A DNA stretch of 64,000 nt from Pegea sp. RAD2-039 (lineage: Eukaryota; Chordata; Thaliacea; Salpida; Salpidae), in assembly GCA_034620365.1 (NCBI GenBank), contig JAQGEQ010000186.1, positions 1,178,001-1,242,000 of the forward strand, written 5' to 3'. Positions 11,349 through 24,527 of the stretch are shown in pieces; positions within the stretch are counted from its first letter, which is position 1; every line of letters begins with the position of its first letter. The notes beneath the pieces are model-generated. The model was not told where the DNA came from and did no database searches. It worked only from the letters and a program-made list of their open reading frames with translations. A program made the position numbers and the translations under genes.

Positions 11349-14050
11349 ACTTTATGATTTCTAAAATGACTCATCTTATAGATTCGTTGTTCAAAACAAC
11401 TTGGTTTGAAATCTTCTTCCCGATTGCATCGCTGCAATAATTTTTTCATTAAAAAAAATAAGGTTAAAAAATACAATTTAAGTAATTTTGCTGACAAGAT
11501 ATTGATTATATATTCATCATTTTTTACATTTGCATATTTGTAATCTTTTTTGTTCTTATTTTTGTAATACTCACTGCGCTTCAATTTTTTCATATCAGTT
11601 TCCTTTAACTGTAGTATTTAAGACTTTTTTATCTGCCGTATATATCATGTTTTCTTCGCTACACAAGAACTGTATGATTCATCATCTGCAGCCATGCATT
11701 AAAGCAAGAAGGGCTATTTTAAGAGTAAAGTTGTTCATTATAAATATTTTTTCAGAAATCTTTACTGCATATTTCTAAATATAAATTAGATTTAAATTTT
11801 TTTGTTGAAGTTCAGCGAAAAAGTTACCAACCTTTTAAATTTTTTGAGTTACAATTTTATTTTTAACCTCAGTGCTGTTCGAGATTTTGACGTAAGCTAT
11901 TGAGTTTCATCTAAATTAAAAATGTTCTTCAATCACCAGTCCTTTGATATATAAAAAATAAGAAGAAATTTTATTTTAGTTTAAAAGTTGCACTTTAGAT
12001 TTTACTGTGCATGAAATTAATAACTTTTATGCTTGTTTGAATATTTTTCCTTAAATATAATCAGTAAACGATAAATACACTAAAAGTAAAATGTAAAGTA
12101 TGAATCATGCTTTTATTTGTTCAAATTAATCTTGCTATTTTATTAATGTAAGCATCACAAAAGTACGTTTTTATGCATATTTCAACTAAATTGTCAAGTC
12201 AACAGATAAGGTCTAGACAATATAGATGTATATATTACACTGGATAGTTTATAGATAAGACTAACAACTTAAGAAAAACGTTTTAGTTGGAAAGGTTGGT
12301 ACTCAGCAACCTAAAAAATTATTTTATTTTTTTTAATTATCAAAAATAGAATCGAGATTTATGAAAACTTGGCATTGAATAACTTTTTGTTTTGCCAAAT
12401 CCATTGGTCTGTGCTCGAGTGGGCCTGATAGCTATGTTAAAAACTATCAGTTGTAATAAATAGTAAACGCTATGACAATGAATATGTGAATAAAGTTATT
12501 ATTATTAAAGGTTAATTTTGTCATAAATTTAGAATTTATTTATTTGAGTATAAAATAAAAACTTCAATATTATTACAGTAATTTCTATACTTTTAATCTT
12601 CTGTTTAGTGAGCTGTAGATAATCATATTTTTATTCAGGGTTCTGAATAGCCAGTCAAATTTTCTGTTTTCTTATACAACTTTTAAAAGTATTTGAAGTA
12701 CGAACTGAAGTACTCATATCTTTAACTACCTCGATAATGACTGAAAGAATTCTGGGATAAACCTTTAATCGCAGTAAAACCGAAAATTAATTAATTTGTT
12801 TGTAATAAAAGAATAAAATGCTAAAGTGTTTTTTTAGATCAAGTTAGAAATATATTTTAGATAATTAAATTAAATTTAAAAATCAATTAAAAAAAATCAT
12901 CAGTAAAAAAATGTTCAAACTCTTTCATTGTATGGTCAGAATTCAAAGCAAAAAAATTTGACGAAATCATCATCAATTATTTAATCTTCAAATTTATCTT
13001 TTGTTATCTCTTTGTATACTTTGTTTAATACTCCCACCTTTTTTAAGACTTTTCAGAGATTTACAAATATTTGGTCAACCTTTACCTTTTATTTAGTGTT
13101 TGGTACATTATTTTTGACTTTCTTGCTATTTAAATGCTCGCCATTTGATTTATAATTTATGCTTGACCAGTCATCTGTTTCACAGGCTCTCATGTTACTA
13201 AATATATATTCACTTAAAAAACAAACAATTGAAAAAATGATGAGGAAATTTTGTTTTTATTTATTTTTAAACTTTTCTGACTTTAAATTTTGATATCATC
13301 GTTACAATACATCAAAAAGTTTTTAAAATATTCTACTTCTGAAACTGTTGCTAGCAAAAGCAATCTTACTCATCATAACCAGTTTAAAAATTATCTAATA
13401 ATTGTCACGTGATGGCTTAACAGAAGATCATCAATCCGTAAAATTTAGTTTAAAACAGACATATCTATACTATTGTAGGCCTTTTGTGCAGTCTATAGTG
13501 GTATTGTAGTTCCAATTACTAGGTAAACAATGCCACTACCTTGTGGTTGATTTGAAAAAAGCAAAGGATATCAGTGGAACCCAGATAGAAATAATTCAAT
13601 ACATTGACTTTGATGTATCAAGTAACGAGTTGAAAATCTTCTTCCATCATAGTTACATTCCATGAGTAGAGACATGTATGGTTGGTTTAAGGATTAAGCA
13701 TTTAAGCTTAACCTTAAAATAGAAAAAAAGAAGTGTTCAATATTAGTTGTTGTTCATATTGTACGCAATTTATTATATAGTGAAGGTCTCTGAAACAGCT
13801 ATTATCATTTCAAACAATTGTTATTTTTATAACTTAAACAGATTGAACTTAATATAATATGTATAGTTAATAGATGTTAAATAGATCAAGCTAATATAAA
13901 TAGTTTTTTTTTTAAATTCATTAGCTTAAACAATTCATTGCTATTATTTCAGAAAGTTAGCTTGTTTTTATATACTTTATTACAGAGTTAAAGTACACCT
14001 AAATATTTTATTTAATCTTTTTCTAAGGTAGCTTTAAATCTATTTTTACA
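11349..14050. other. Intergenic, no gene recognised
   Basis: AT-rich spacer upstream of the fucosyltransferase. Short open frames at 11345-11778 on both strands have low-complexity composition and no recognisable domain. No repeat from elsewhere in the window was clearly matched. Confidence 0.5.
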
Positions 14051-17000
14051 ATGACTAATTTTGCATTAGATTCTGTTATAAGAAGATCAAAAGATAGCTC
14101 AAGGAAGCTTATCTATCTTACTTTTTTGTCTTTCTTATGGATTTTTGGTGCATACTATTTTTATCAACCCTGTAGACAGTTTAGTAAAACATTTCCATCA
14201 ACAAAGGCATCTATATTAACTTCCTAGTAAGAGTTTTTATTTGATTAAAATAACTTCTATCTTTACTTTTCTACATGAAACTGTTTTTTGTTTTGAGCTT
14301 TTAAATTAAATGTTTTCATCAATTTCATATTTTTAATTATATTTTTTCAACAGCAGCAAGCAGAAAAACGTTTCAACCAAACAACAAGAAAACAAGTTTG
14401 AACCGTAAAAGATTTTATTGTTTTTCATAAATTTTTTTACCTAACACAAATTACTCGTAATTAATTTTGAGTAATTTATTTACGCAAAACCAACAAACTT
14501 TATTTTGTATCTCACATCTACCTGTTAAGTAAACAGAAAATTGAAAATGAGTAGAGTTAAAAACAATAACACACTTAGATAAATACCCATATCAAAAAGA
14601 ATTTGCTGAAAAAGTCAAACAGAAGATTGTAGTACAATTAAGTTTTCTATAAAGTCAAATAACATCCTTTTAAAATAATGTTTAAGTATTTTTAGAACTA
14701 AGTATACTTATATGACTGTTACAACTACCACTTTAATTACACAAGGCACCAAAAACCATTGATATTGATCTGGCAATATCTTTACGATCTTCCGAGTGAA
14801 GGACCTTCACCTGGAGACTTAAAAGAAGGATGTGTCTTTTCTAACGATCACAAAGACTTGCCAAGAGCTTCAGCTGTAATTTTTGAGTACACTGCATTGA
14901 AAAAAGAAACTTTACCTTGGACACATTACAGGTAAAACATTTCTGCTTTTATTCATCAATTTCCAAAAGTTTTTGCTATTAACAATTTATTAAATGAGAA
15001 AAATGAATGAAAAACATATGTTGACTATATTGATGTAGAAATCAAATTGGTTGGTTCTATTCATGTTTATTTCTGCAGTAGATTAAGACAAAAAACATTT
15101 CTCCTAAACTATAAAATCCATTTTGAAATGAGAAGATTAAAATTTCAACAGTTTGGCAAAAGTTGAAAGAATTTAAAATCACAATTCTCAAACTTTGTAA
15201 TGATTTAAGTGATCTAAGATGTTAAAAAAGAATAAAAAAGCAATATTTTTGTCTAAATTTGTTTCTTTTGGTTCTAAAAATGAATGAAAAGAACTTCAGG
15301 AAAAAGAATTTCAAATCACAATTATCAAAATTTTAATTTCGCATTTCATATTAATGTCAACATTCTTCAAAATATAAAAACATTCTGTCTAATTAAACAA
15401 ACATTTCATAAATTTATGTCTCTCATATTATAAAGCCAAGAAAAGTTCCTCAAACTAAATCATGATATATTTAATAAAACTAAGTTGAAAGATCGTCTTA
15501 GACTTTTATCGTCTTGAATAGCAGCAAAATTTGCTTTCTTTTTTGCATAAAATCTTTCGTCTGAAATATTAGACTTCGAAAATAATTGAATTTAATCGAT
15601 GTTTTTAGGCATTCAGACCAACTGTTTGTTCTTCGGTTATCAGAGAGTCCTCCATCAATGAAAAAATGGTTTAAAGTTGATCTTGATAAGTTTGGGAACA
15701 ATTTTATTAACTGGACGATGACTTATCGTAGAGATTCAGATGTTTCTTGTCCTTACAGTGAATGGGTCAGATTTCATCTGGGCTCAAAGAACGAAGAAGA
15801 AGAAAAGATTGAAAAGATCATCTCTTCAAAGTCTAGAGATGCCGTGAGTTTAACTAAGCTTTAGAAATGAATCAGCTTTTTTAAGTTAATAAAAACTCTT
15901 CAAAATAATTTGCTATAAAATGTAAAGGTAATAACATTTTTTTGAAAAAACGTTTCGTAGAAAATACTTAGTCATACTTCCTCAATCTTTCAAATAGTTT
16001 TGAAATCAGTGAGCACTGAAGCTGAAACAGTTTTGTTTGAAAAAAATCTTCGTTTTGTAATACTCAAAGAGTTTCTCTTTCTATTTAAGTATCTTTCTTA
16101 AAAATAACTTTTTCTTTACTAGGTTTAAGTTTCAAATAAACTCTTGAAGAACTCTTTTAGATGAAAACTTATCAGCAGATACAAAATGTCATTAAAATCA
16201 TGAAAACATCAAAGCTTGAAATAAAAGTCTTTTAAATAAAACAGTTTTAAAAATAATTTGAAACAAATGTAGATTTTAAAGTTAAAATGGTAGAGACTTA
16301 CAACCATCTGAGTTCTATCACTTTCAAATTATTGACTTTACAAAAAGTAAACAGATGTTTTACATGATTACATTTTTATTGGATCGTAATTAAACAATTT
16401 AAATGTTCCAACCCGTTGGTTTACAACTAATTATAGCTTTTTAGGTTTGCACTACTGTTGAGCCAGTTCAGTTGTAGTCAGTATATTTCTTAAGTTGCAG
16501 TATGGTTGAATACTACAACAATTTTGTTAATCAGTTAGTCGGTCAGTGTAATGATGATAACTATTTTAGAGAGCTTTGTTCAATTATAAAAAGCGCTTAA
16601 CAAAAGATAACAAAGACAAACAACACTACTTTACACTATACAATAGATTATATATATCATGTGCATGTTTAGACCTGGTCCAAATGACATTTACGCATGC
16701 GGTAAAATGGTCTTGTGCAGTACATTTCAAATATATCACATTATATGTTTCACTGTTGTAAGAAATTGTGGCAAGTTGCTGCTTAGTGAGAAAATGTCTT
16801 AGAAAAATCCTTGGGTCAAGTATAAAAAATACTTTAACCGTAAAAATAACCTTCTTTGTTAAAACTTCAGCTTTTTTTAAAACTTTCTTTTAACATATAA
16901 TTTCACGCTTCACCGTTTCTAATTTTATGCAAATTTTGCAGCTTTGGGTTGTGAGCAACTGTGGAGACAATGGCTCTCCTGGTGCAAAAAAACGAATGAA

Positions 17001-17520
17001 TTTAGTTCGTTCGCTTATAAATGAAGGACTTTTAGTAGAAACATATGGAAATTGCTTCAACAACAAAGAAATTTACAACAACATGCCACTAAAAGAAAAG
17101 AAATCTTTTAGATTTTACATCGCTTTCGAAAACTCTTATCATTGCTTAGATTATATAACAGAAAAATTTTGGAAAAACTCACTTGAAATGGAGATGGTTC
17201 CAATTGTTTGGGGCCCATCTAGAGAGGATATGGATCGGTTAGCTCCTCCTAACTCATATATTTTTTATGAGGACTTCCAAAATGAAAAAGATCTGGTTGC
17301 TCATATAAACTTCTTATCAAAAAATCCAATTGAATACCGCAAATATTTTGAATGGAGAACAAATGAAAAATGGAGAAACTTTATAAATAAACAAAAAGAC
17401 ACTTATGGAGCTGAAATTCTTTGCCGAAAGATCAAAGAAAAGATTTTACCAAGAAAATCCATTCCTGATATGGCAGCATTCTGGTATCAAAAAGAAAGAG
17501 AAGATTGTATGAACTTATAA
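14051..17520 (+). CDS. Alpha-1,3-fucosyltransferase (GT10), five exons
   Basis: Golgi type II enzyme that transfers fucose from GDP-fucose to N-acetylglucosamine in glycans. Exons are 14051-14226, 14354-14404, 14746-14931, 15609-15843 and 16942-17520. Phases agree throughout, giving 408 aa. Residues 1-19 are basic and cytosolic, 20-38 form a membrane anchor, and a short stem follows. The N-terminal GT10 domain contains KPLILIWQY and LPRASAVIFEY. The hallmark block INWTMTYRRDSDVSCPY is in exon 4. Exon 5 carries VVSNCGDNGSPGAKKR and the donor-binding FYIAFENSYHCLDYITEKFW, then VPIVWGPSREDMDRLAPPNS. The family is clear, but which FUT subtype cannot be told. A solo LTR lies inside intron 4. A candidate AATAAA is at 17813-17818. 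Confidence 0.95.
16547..16740 (-). repeat. Solo LTR (Gypsy-like family) within the fucosyltransferase intron
   Basis: Read on the minus strand it begins TGTGATATATTTGAAATG and ends near TTATCATCATTACA. It shares with the 59942-60119 LTR the order: TATATT start block, a GCGGTAAAAT-type block, an AATTG/AATAAAG-like Pol II signal region, and a TTATCATTACA end. Divergence is considerable and no target-site duplication is evident. It lies in the antisense orientation inside intron 4 (15844-16941) of the fucosyltransferase. Confidence 0.6.
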
Positions 17521-18335
17521 ATATCTCCTTTGTCTAAAATACGTTTATGTGCAACAAATTTCTTTTTCTTCATTTATCTGCAATCAATTTTATTTATTGA
17601 AAGTCAAGTAGTGACTGAGATAAACATTTTAATTTAGAAAACATCAATCTTTTATTCATTATTTTAAATCAGTATCAACAAATTTCTTCAAAAATCTTTG
17701 ATATTTTTTCTGTTTTTCTTTTTTCTTTTTAATAATTTTTTATGAAAAATTTTCTAGAGGAAAGTAGATTCAATTATTTATGAATATTGCTTGTTACAAT
17801 GATTTCGGACTTAATAAAACAGTTTTAACAGTGTATAGTTTATTTGGGTTTGATAAAATTCGAAAATTTGAGCTAAGATAATTTTTATAAGGATTTTGTG
17901 TTTAATTTAACAAATACTGCTCATAAATAAATTATAATTGATAAAAAAAGTTTTTACAAAAACATATATTTTAGTCTTGATTTTCATCTTAAAATGGTAG
18001 TGTAGTTAACCCATTTATGGTTGAATGCTTTAAAAGAATTTGAGAAACTACAATTTATAGTATAAAGTTAAAATGAATTTGATACTTAAAGTTTTGAACT
18101 TATTGATTTTGTTTAATAAATTGCACGTTTAAATGATATACAGAAATAGTTTTATTAAATATTTCTTTGAAATTTCATGTTGTAGATATTTAGGTATTAA
18201 AAGATAAAATGTTTAAACAACCTATCACTATAAGTTTATTGACTGAATAGTTTTTAAAAAAGAATTGATTTTTTATATTGAAATGTGAATTAAAAATATA
18301 CCTCAAACCTTCTTTTAAAAACTTAATTTTTCAAG
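17521..18335. other. Fucosyltransferase 3' flank, no further gene
   Basis: This holds the presumed 3' UTR, with AATAAA at 17813-17818, followed by AT-rich spacer. Nothing else was recognised. Confidence 0.5.
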
Positions 18336-18339
18336 AAAC

Positions 18340-20069
18340 TGAACCATGTGATGGTAGATGTCTCTATTGCGGACAAGGTATTTAAGGCTCTTATTGATAC
18401 CAAATCATCGAAGAGCTTTGTGAACAGAAGGTTGCTTAAAACTGAAAGATTTACTTGAAATCAATTTAAAGTAAAAATGGCTCAGTCTTCTAAGATGTAG
18501 AGAATAAATAAATTTTAAACCTCCATCTGTTAAAAGAAACATTATGTAAATTTGAATCTGTTTGTCATGGAGGGCTTCCGTGTAGAGGTGGTACTGAGAA
18601 GGGATTTCCCTGAAGCTCATAAGAAGGTTGTGTTTGAGTTAGGAGGTCCAAAAAAGATTTAGTGGTACATACTAAATATGTAACCAAGAAACAAACACGA
18701 AAATGTCATGCCAAATATCATAGATGTGAGCAGAGAGGACATTATGTCATCTATGTGATGTTTAAACTAGATAATTTAAGAAGCATCTGCATATGAAAAG
18801 AAATAAGAGAAGAGTTGCGATGATGACTCAGATCAGAACTGAGTATATGCGCGCTACTCAGCTTAATGAAAGGGCATCCGGACGTTCTTGTAATTATAGG
18901 TTTAAAAAGCTAAAAAAAAGAAAGATGAAGAAGAGATTCTACTTCAGGTTGTAAAGAACAAACAATGGAAACCACTGGATATAACCAGGGATCAATAAAG
19001 AGGCATACATTTTCTCGCTGCGAGGTAGAGTAGGTTGGAAGTATTCACAAACGGCAACGGGAGAGATGTCATCGTTTTTCCGAGATTAATAGTGAATTCC
19101 ATAAAAGTTGTTACAACCACGGCGGTGATAGTGGAAGCGGGACAACATACTTTGTAGCGCTGAAACTTTCTTCCTATCCTTTTTATTGTTGCATTTCGAG
19201 TTGTTCTTTCATTCAGTATACAAGTGTTTGGTAGAACAGCTCCGTACCAGCCAAAGCTCATAGGTCCGTTGAAGACACAAAAATGATCTTGAATGATTTT
19301 ACAGTGCATGGCGTAAAAGAGCCTTGTGTGGAGTGAGATCAAGTTAAGCCTGATCTGGAGAGTTTGAATTTTCTAATAAATCTTTAGCTCCTTACAAATC
19401 CAAGTCGGTGCAGCGAGCGTAGGGGCGTTTTTGCTTATGAAGATGGTTATGTAAATTTTTGGTTCATTAATTCTCCTTGAGAGAGAAATAGATTTGACGA
19501 AGCAAAAAGAGATCTTCATACTATCACTTAGGAAAAAGAGATGTTACGAGTTCTTGTCCTTATTCTGGCCAATAAACATGGGGATGATGATGTAAAGAAG
19601 TTGAACTGCTGGAGGCTAACGCGATGTACGCGCGAGTCCGCTATCCGGATGGCACGGAGTCTTGCATTTCATTGAGAGATCTAGCCAGATACCCAAATGC
19701 TAAGGAACAGGACTTTGGAGTTCATTCAGGACGATGTAATAAAGAGAATAGCCCCCGACGGGTTTCAATAAGTGATGTAAGGGGGAATCCCGATAACAAC
19801 ATCATGACTAGAGAGAAAGAAGATGAAGAGAGGGAGGCATCTAGCGTGCAGGTTTTCAATCGGAAAATGTGGTTAAGCTTTGATAGTTTGGGTGCCAGTT
19901 CTGGTAACTTCATCCCGAAGAGCGGGAGAAACAGAGGAAGGGAGGTTTGGCGGTCTGCCAGCTTATTTAAAGGTGTACCTCCAAAGCGCTACGGATGGGA
20001 CTAATTGGCGTTGGTCGTAATCGTGGCACAACATGAGGTCTGTTGATCTAACTAGTTGATTAGGGAGAA
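18340..20069 (+). mobile_element. Decayed Ty3/Gypsy-like element: protease relic and pol C-terminal tail
   Basis: At 18345-18660 the plus strand encodes a broken retropepsin: KVFKALIDTKSSKSFV, then a later block ending KKVVFELGGPKK. The latter matches the C-terminal part of Gypsy-type proteases. The active-site triad reads DTK instead of DTG. At 19600-20003 lies a pol C-terminal tail containing MYARVRYPDGTESCISLRD and ending near PPKRYGWD, as in Gypsy integrase tails. Only about 1 kb separates the two parts, so RT, RNase H and the integrase core are deleted or replaced. A 116-aa frame on the minus strand at 18992-19342 has no recognised function. A purine run GGGAGAA just before 20070 is the expected polypurine tract. 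Confidence 0.7.
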
Positions 20070-20260
20070 TGTTAGTATATTTGAAATATATATCAGAAGA
20101 ATATTTTATCTTATGTTGTCGTGTTGTCAAGCTATGATGGCGCCTTCCAAAATACTAATTCATTCTGTCGTCGTTCATTCAATCGTTGCTTACCGTTGTA
20201 ACTATTCGCTTTTTACAATCAAAGCTCTCTTAAAGAGTGGTTACCATTATGACTACAAAG
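20070..20260 (+). repeat. 3' LTR of the Gypsy-like element
   Basis: It starts TGTTAGTATATTTGAA directly after the purine tract. It follows the order of the LTR at 59942, with an AGAATATTTTA block, a CTTTTTACAAT block and an end near ACCATTATGACTACA. The 3' boundary is approximate. Confidence 0.55.
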
Positions 20261-21850
20261 TAACAGTTGAAGAACAGATGAAGAAGATTAAGTTGTTTTT
20301 CGAGACTAATTATGACAAGTTTTTTGATCTGTAAAAAATCCCTCATGTAAAATTTATTTTATGGTTTAACAAAAGAAACATATATATTCCATGAATTTCA
20401 AACTAGTCTTTTGGAAATAAACCTAGAAACCCCATCAAAACTGGTTGTAGTGAAAAATAATAGTGGTCTTTCATATTAGGACCCATAATAACAAGAGTAG
20501 TAGAGAAGATAGTTTTGATCTAGTTATATGACATCAGCCATATCGCTAAGACTTTAGATATGCTAGTGGTATAACAACCTGTTATTTTATAATTTTATTT
20601 ATACGACTGTTTATATAAGGTTGTATTAAGTTATATAATTGAATTTTAACTTAAATTTTCTTACAAAAAGGCACCTGATTTTACAAGTAAATAGCTGATT
20701 CTAAATTTATAACTTTATTCATTTAAACTATTTCTCTGCAATCTTTTTAGTTTTTATTATTATATCTTAGTTTTTGTTTAGTTGTATTTACCATTTATCA
20801 AAGTTTCGCTGAAACTTAGCACGTTTAGATTGAATATAATTGTAGAGATTTATGATTCTTATAGACTAAGCTCCAATCTGATATCTGACTTACAGCGTCA
20901 ATTAGACCTATTTTTATACTTCTACTTTTAAAACGCAAATATTTATAAATAAATAAGTAATGTAAGATAAATTTCTAAAGATAAAAATAGTATTTCATAT
21001 ATTTTGTTATCAATTGTATGTCAAAAAATGAATAAATTTTGATTCATAAAAACTCAACTCATCGTAACAATTATGCTTTTCAAGACAACATTTATGGTAA
21101 GAACATACAGAGCCTTTTGGAAGCTTTAGTAAGGGACAGTAAGTATGGCTCCATTTGAAGAGCTAAAACTCACAAAAACTTATTAAAGTGTATCCTCCTT
21201 ATCTAAAATTATTGTTTCTTTTGATTATTTATTTATCGTTGGTATTCTAAAAGAATCTTTATCTTATCACACAACAAGCAAACTATAATAAACAGAATCT
21301 CTAATCACAGATTTGCTAAATATTTTAGTAAAAAGAATTTTTCTTGTTAGAAAAAGATATTTATATAAATATAGAGCAAACTTTAAACCGTTCTAAGTCA
21401 TTAAAGGCCGCAAAAAGTTTAAAACTTAATAATAGTAAATAAATTAATAGTAAATAATTAAATGTGAATGATATTAATAAAAAGTAAAATTAACTTCATT
21501 TGTAACAGATCAACTATTAAGAAAACAATTTGATTTGCTAAAGCATAACTTTTAAATATATTTAAAATTTTTAAATATAGTTCAAAAGTATTCAAGCTAC
21601 ACGTCAAAATCTTTTCGAAAAATATTTGTATTTTGGACAAAAGCCAGCAATTTATGAAAGCACTCATTAGTGAGTAAGATGATGCTGTAAATAACTGATG
21701 TATGCTCAGACATACTAAGATGTAAATTTTGTGGTGAAACTAAACGAAAAACTTCTTCCAAATAATTACGAAGATTTTGGTAAAGTAATATTATCAGATA
21801 AAATAGAAAATAACATTTATATACTTGAAGAAAAATTCTGTAATTTTAAA
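20261..21850. other. Intergenic AT-rich spacer
   Basis: No gene or matched repeat was recognised. Confidence 0.5.
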
Positions 21851-21854
21851 TTTT

Positions 21855-22190
21855 TATTTTTATTACAATAAATGCGAAGGAGGGTACCTGAAGAGAGCAC
21901 CTCTCGCAAACACACATTCTCACAAATAACATCTATTTAGTCAAAAATATAGAAAGCAAAAGATGTAACACATGGTATTTCGATATCACTCAAAGCATAT
22001 AACAGTGAACAATTACATGGAATGTTAATAATATAAAAAAGAGAAAAAATCCGCAGTTTAGAAATGACAATGTTGGCAACATTATAACGATTCAACTTCT
22101 GTTTGAACAATGCGAGTGACTTCGACATGGCAATGTTTGATGGCAGCTGGTTCCATGTACTAATTGTGCGGTATGAGATTATACATAGTA
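21855..22190 (-). mobile_element. 5'-truncated LINE 3' end
   Basis: Reverse-complement copy of the LINE 3' end at 9615-10285. It begins within the SYRTIS/WNQLPS region of the RT ORF and runs through NRYNVANIVISKL to a stop. The 3' UTR with GTGAGAATGTGTG, GAGGTGCTCTC and TTCGCATTTATTG follows. A second scrap of the same tail, AATAAATGCGAAGGAG, sits at about 22552-22567. Confidence 0.85.
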
Positions 22191-23403
22191 TTAAGATTTA
22201 TAAAAATTTAAACCATAATTTAGAACAACTTTAAAGAATATAAAACTATTTCGAGTTTAATTTAGAAAAATAAATTGAAACAAATCTTTACTTTCAGTTA
22301 AATTCTTTAAAAAAAATTATGAAAAAAACTAAATATTAAAATTAACTAAAAACACTGAGTTAATGGACATCTTAAAGAGTATATTTTAAACAAAAAGATT
22401 GTTGGTCTTTATACAATGATTTGAGATTACTACCGACACCTCAGCCAATTCCGAAACAGCTTTTGTCATTTTTATACAATCTTGTAAAAAAGTATAATTA
22501 TAAAAAAATCAACTTCTGTTGGGAACATCTACAAAATACTTTATTTATTTCAATAAATGCGAAGGAGAGTTAATGAAATTTAGTTAATAAAAAGATAATT
22601 GAAATATATAAAATACTGAATACCTCTTCAAAGTTATTAAATCTAGCTAGTTTAAAATTGAAAGTATTTAGAAAATTTAGATTATTAACGAGAGAAGGGA
22701 TATATGAATATATCTTACATATCATTAAATTTATTTTCATATGTATGTCGACATGAGATTTCATAAGCATTCAAGCAGTAAGTTCTATTTAAAGCTCAAA
22801 ATAAGCTACTTGAAGCGAATCAAGTTTCTATTCATCATTGATTTTAAATCAAATCTCTCTGACTTTTCCTAAAACTTTATTTGAAATTAAGTCAACTATA
22901 GGCAGATATGAATAAATGATTTAGTATCTAGAAAACATTATTAGAATTGGACTATTTTATTACAATTTGTAAATTCAAGTGTGAATTAAATCTGAAATTC
23001 TTTTAAACAGCAATTGTGCTGACATACAGAATTAATAACTTCAGAATAAAATAATTCTTCAAATATTTCGAAAGTTTTTCAGGATGTATAATTCTTAAAA
23101 AAAAACAGAAATATTTGGACTGGCTGATGAAAGATTTGATACAAATCATAATAATCCGGCTTCAAGCAATCTTTGAAATTTTATTCAGTTAAAAACTGGA
23201 GTAAACACTGTGAGCTGAACAAGCTAAAAGATAGCCTATTAGAAACTTATCATCAGATCATTATCTAATAAATATAAAACTATTGAGTAATTGAAATTTG
23301 GTTAAAATGTTCTAGAAAATCACATGCGATAGTAAACTCATTTTATCATCCTAAACAAACTGAACAATTCAAAATGGAAACTTAGAAATTGAAAATAATT
23401 AAA
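22191..23403. other. Spacer downstream of prefoldin 2
   Basis: AT-rich, with no gene recognised. The prefoldin 3' UTR should lie in its right-hand end. Confidence 0.5.
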
Positions 23404-23891
23404 CTAAGCAAAAGCAGATGTCACCAAAACACCAGCACCACTCGTACTAGCTTTATCGCCATCAGCCTTCTCAGTATTTGTGTTAGTAGCGTCAGGAACT
23501 TCAGTCCGCAAAATCTTATGTTGTTCACAGAACTTGTAAATACTTTTATCTTTTTCATTTAATTGATGTTTCAGAGTTTCTCCACAAGCAGTCAACTGTT
23601 TAAGATTATTTTCTAAAGCTGGAATAACTTCCGCAACGCTTCTTTCAATCAAGACTTCTCCAACCAATCGGAAGCAAGTTCGATTAACATCGACCTGTTG
23701 AAACATGATAAATAATCACAAAAATCATCATCAACTTCATCTTTTACCTCTTTTAGAGCTTCAATCACAGTTTGGTGCTCAGACTTCTCAGATTCAAGCT
23801 TAGATAATTGTTGAAGAATTATTCTCTGATCTTTTCTCAGCTTATTAAAATGCTCTTCGATTTCCTCATTTGATGGTTTTTTATTCGACAT
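23404..23891 (-). CDS. PFDN2: Prefoldin subunit 2
   Basis: Beta-type subunit of the hexameric prefoldin chaperone, which passes unfolded actin and tubulin to the TRiC/CCT chaperonin in the cytosol. Exon 1 (23891-23748, 48 aa) holds the first coiled-coil helix with FNKLRKDQR and HQTVIEALKE. After a 53-bp phase-0 intron, exon 2 (23694-23404) continues VDVNRTCFRLVGEVLIERSV. The second helix follows with PALENNLKQL and LKHQLNEKDK. A low-complexity tail ends in GAGVLVTSAFA; vertebrate PFDN2 has a similar AGVLVS end. Total is 144 aa against about 154 in vertebrates. Both exons run past their splice sites as open frames, so the intron is easy to miss. Confidence 0.96.
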
Positions 23892-24527
23892 TTTCGATAT
23901 TTTATGAACTATTTCAAATGACCTGATATACAAATAAACTTTAGAAAAGTTGAATAAAATATTTATAAAGTCTAAACACAAGCTGTTAAAGTAAATAGCT
24001 ACGTATGTTCAGGGGAACGAATTTGGTAGCATTTGCATTACAATTAAAATGAACTGCAACAAAATTTAGAAATATAAAATGTATAATAAATCAATAAAAT
24101 AAACTTCTTTATAAAAACCATAAATAGAAATAAGGGGATGATTATATAAATACTTCTCACGCTCATAATTAAGATAACGACAGTAAATACAAAAACTCAT
24201 TAAATCAAGTGAAAAATAATTAAGAGTAAATAAATCAACATATCATAAAAGTTAAATATATGCATAAGGAAGAAAGTGACTAAATTAATTAGGCGAATGA
24301 CTGATAAAATATATCAGCATTTTATCAAAAATTAACTTGTTCAGAATTATAAAGATTATCAAAATAAGTTTAATGTTTTCGATGAATAAATTATAAGATT
24401 TTAAAATGTAAACCAAATTACTCCAGGAGTTATTAACATATTAGTAAAAAGTGATACATTTTGCATATTTAATCCATTACTAAGTTCTAGTTAATAAACA
24501 CATACATAAAAAATATATAGTTTGAAA

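Noticed and set aside
12440-12510. Possible LTR end with GAATAAAGTTATTATTATTAAA
   Set aside because: Only the AT-rich end resembles the LTR family. The diagnostic upstream blocks are missing.
18992-19342. An independent 116-aa minus-strand gene
   Set aside because: It lies inside a decayed Gypsy-like relic, has no recognised domain, and lacks splice or promoter support.
23649-23981. A 110-aa frame read straight through the prefoldin exon 1 donor
   Set aside because: The extension upstream of the ATG at 23891 and downstream of 23748 is not prefoldin-like. A 53-bp intron joins the two conserved halves.
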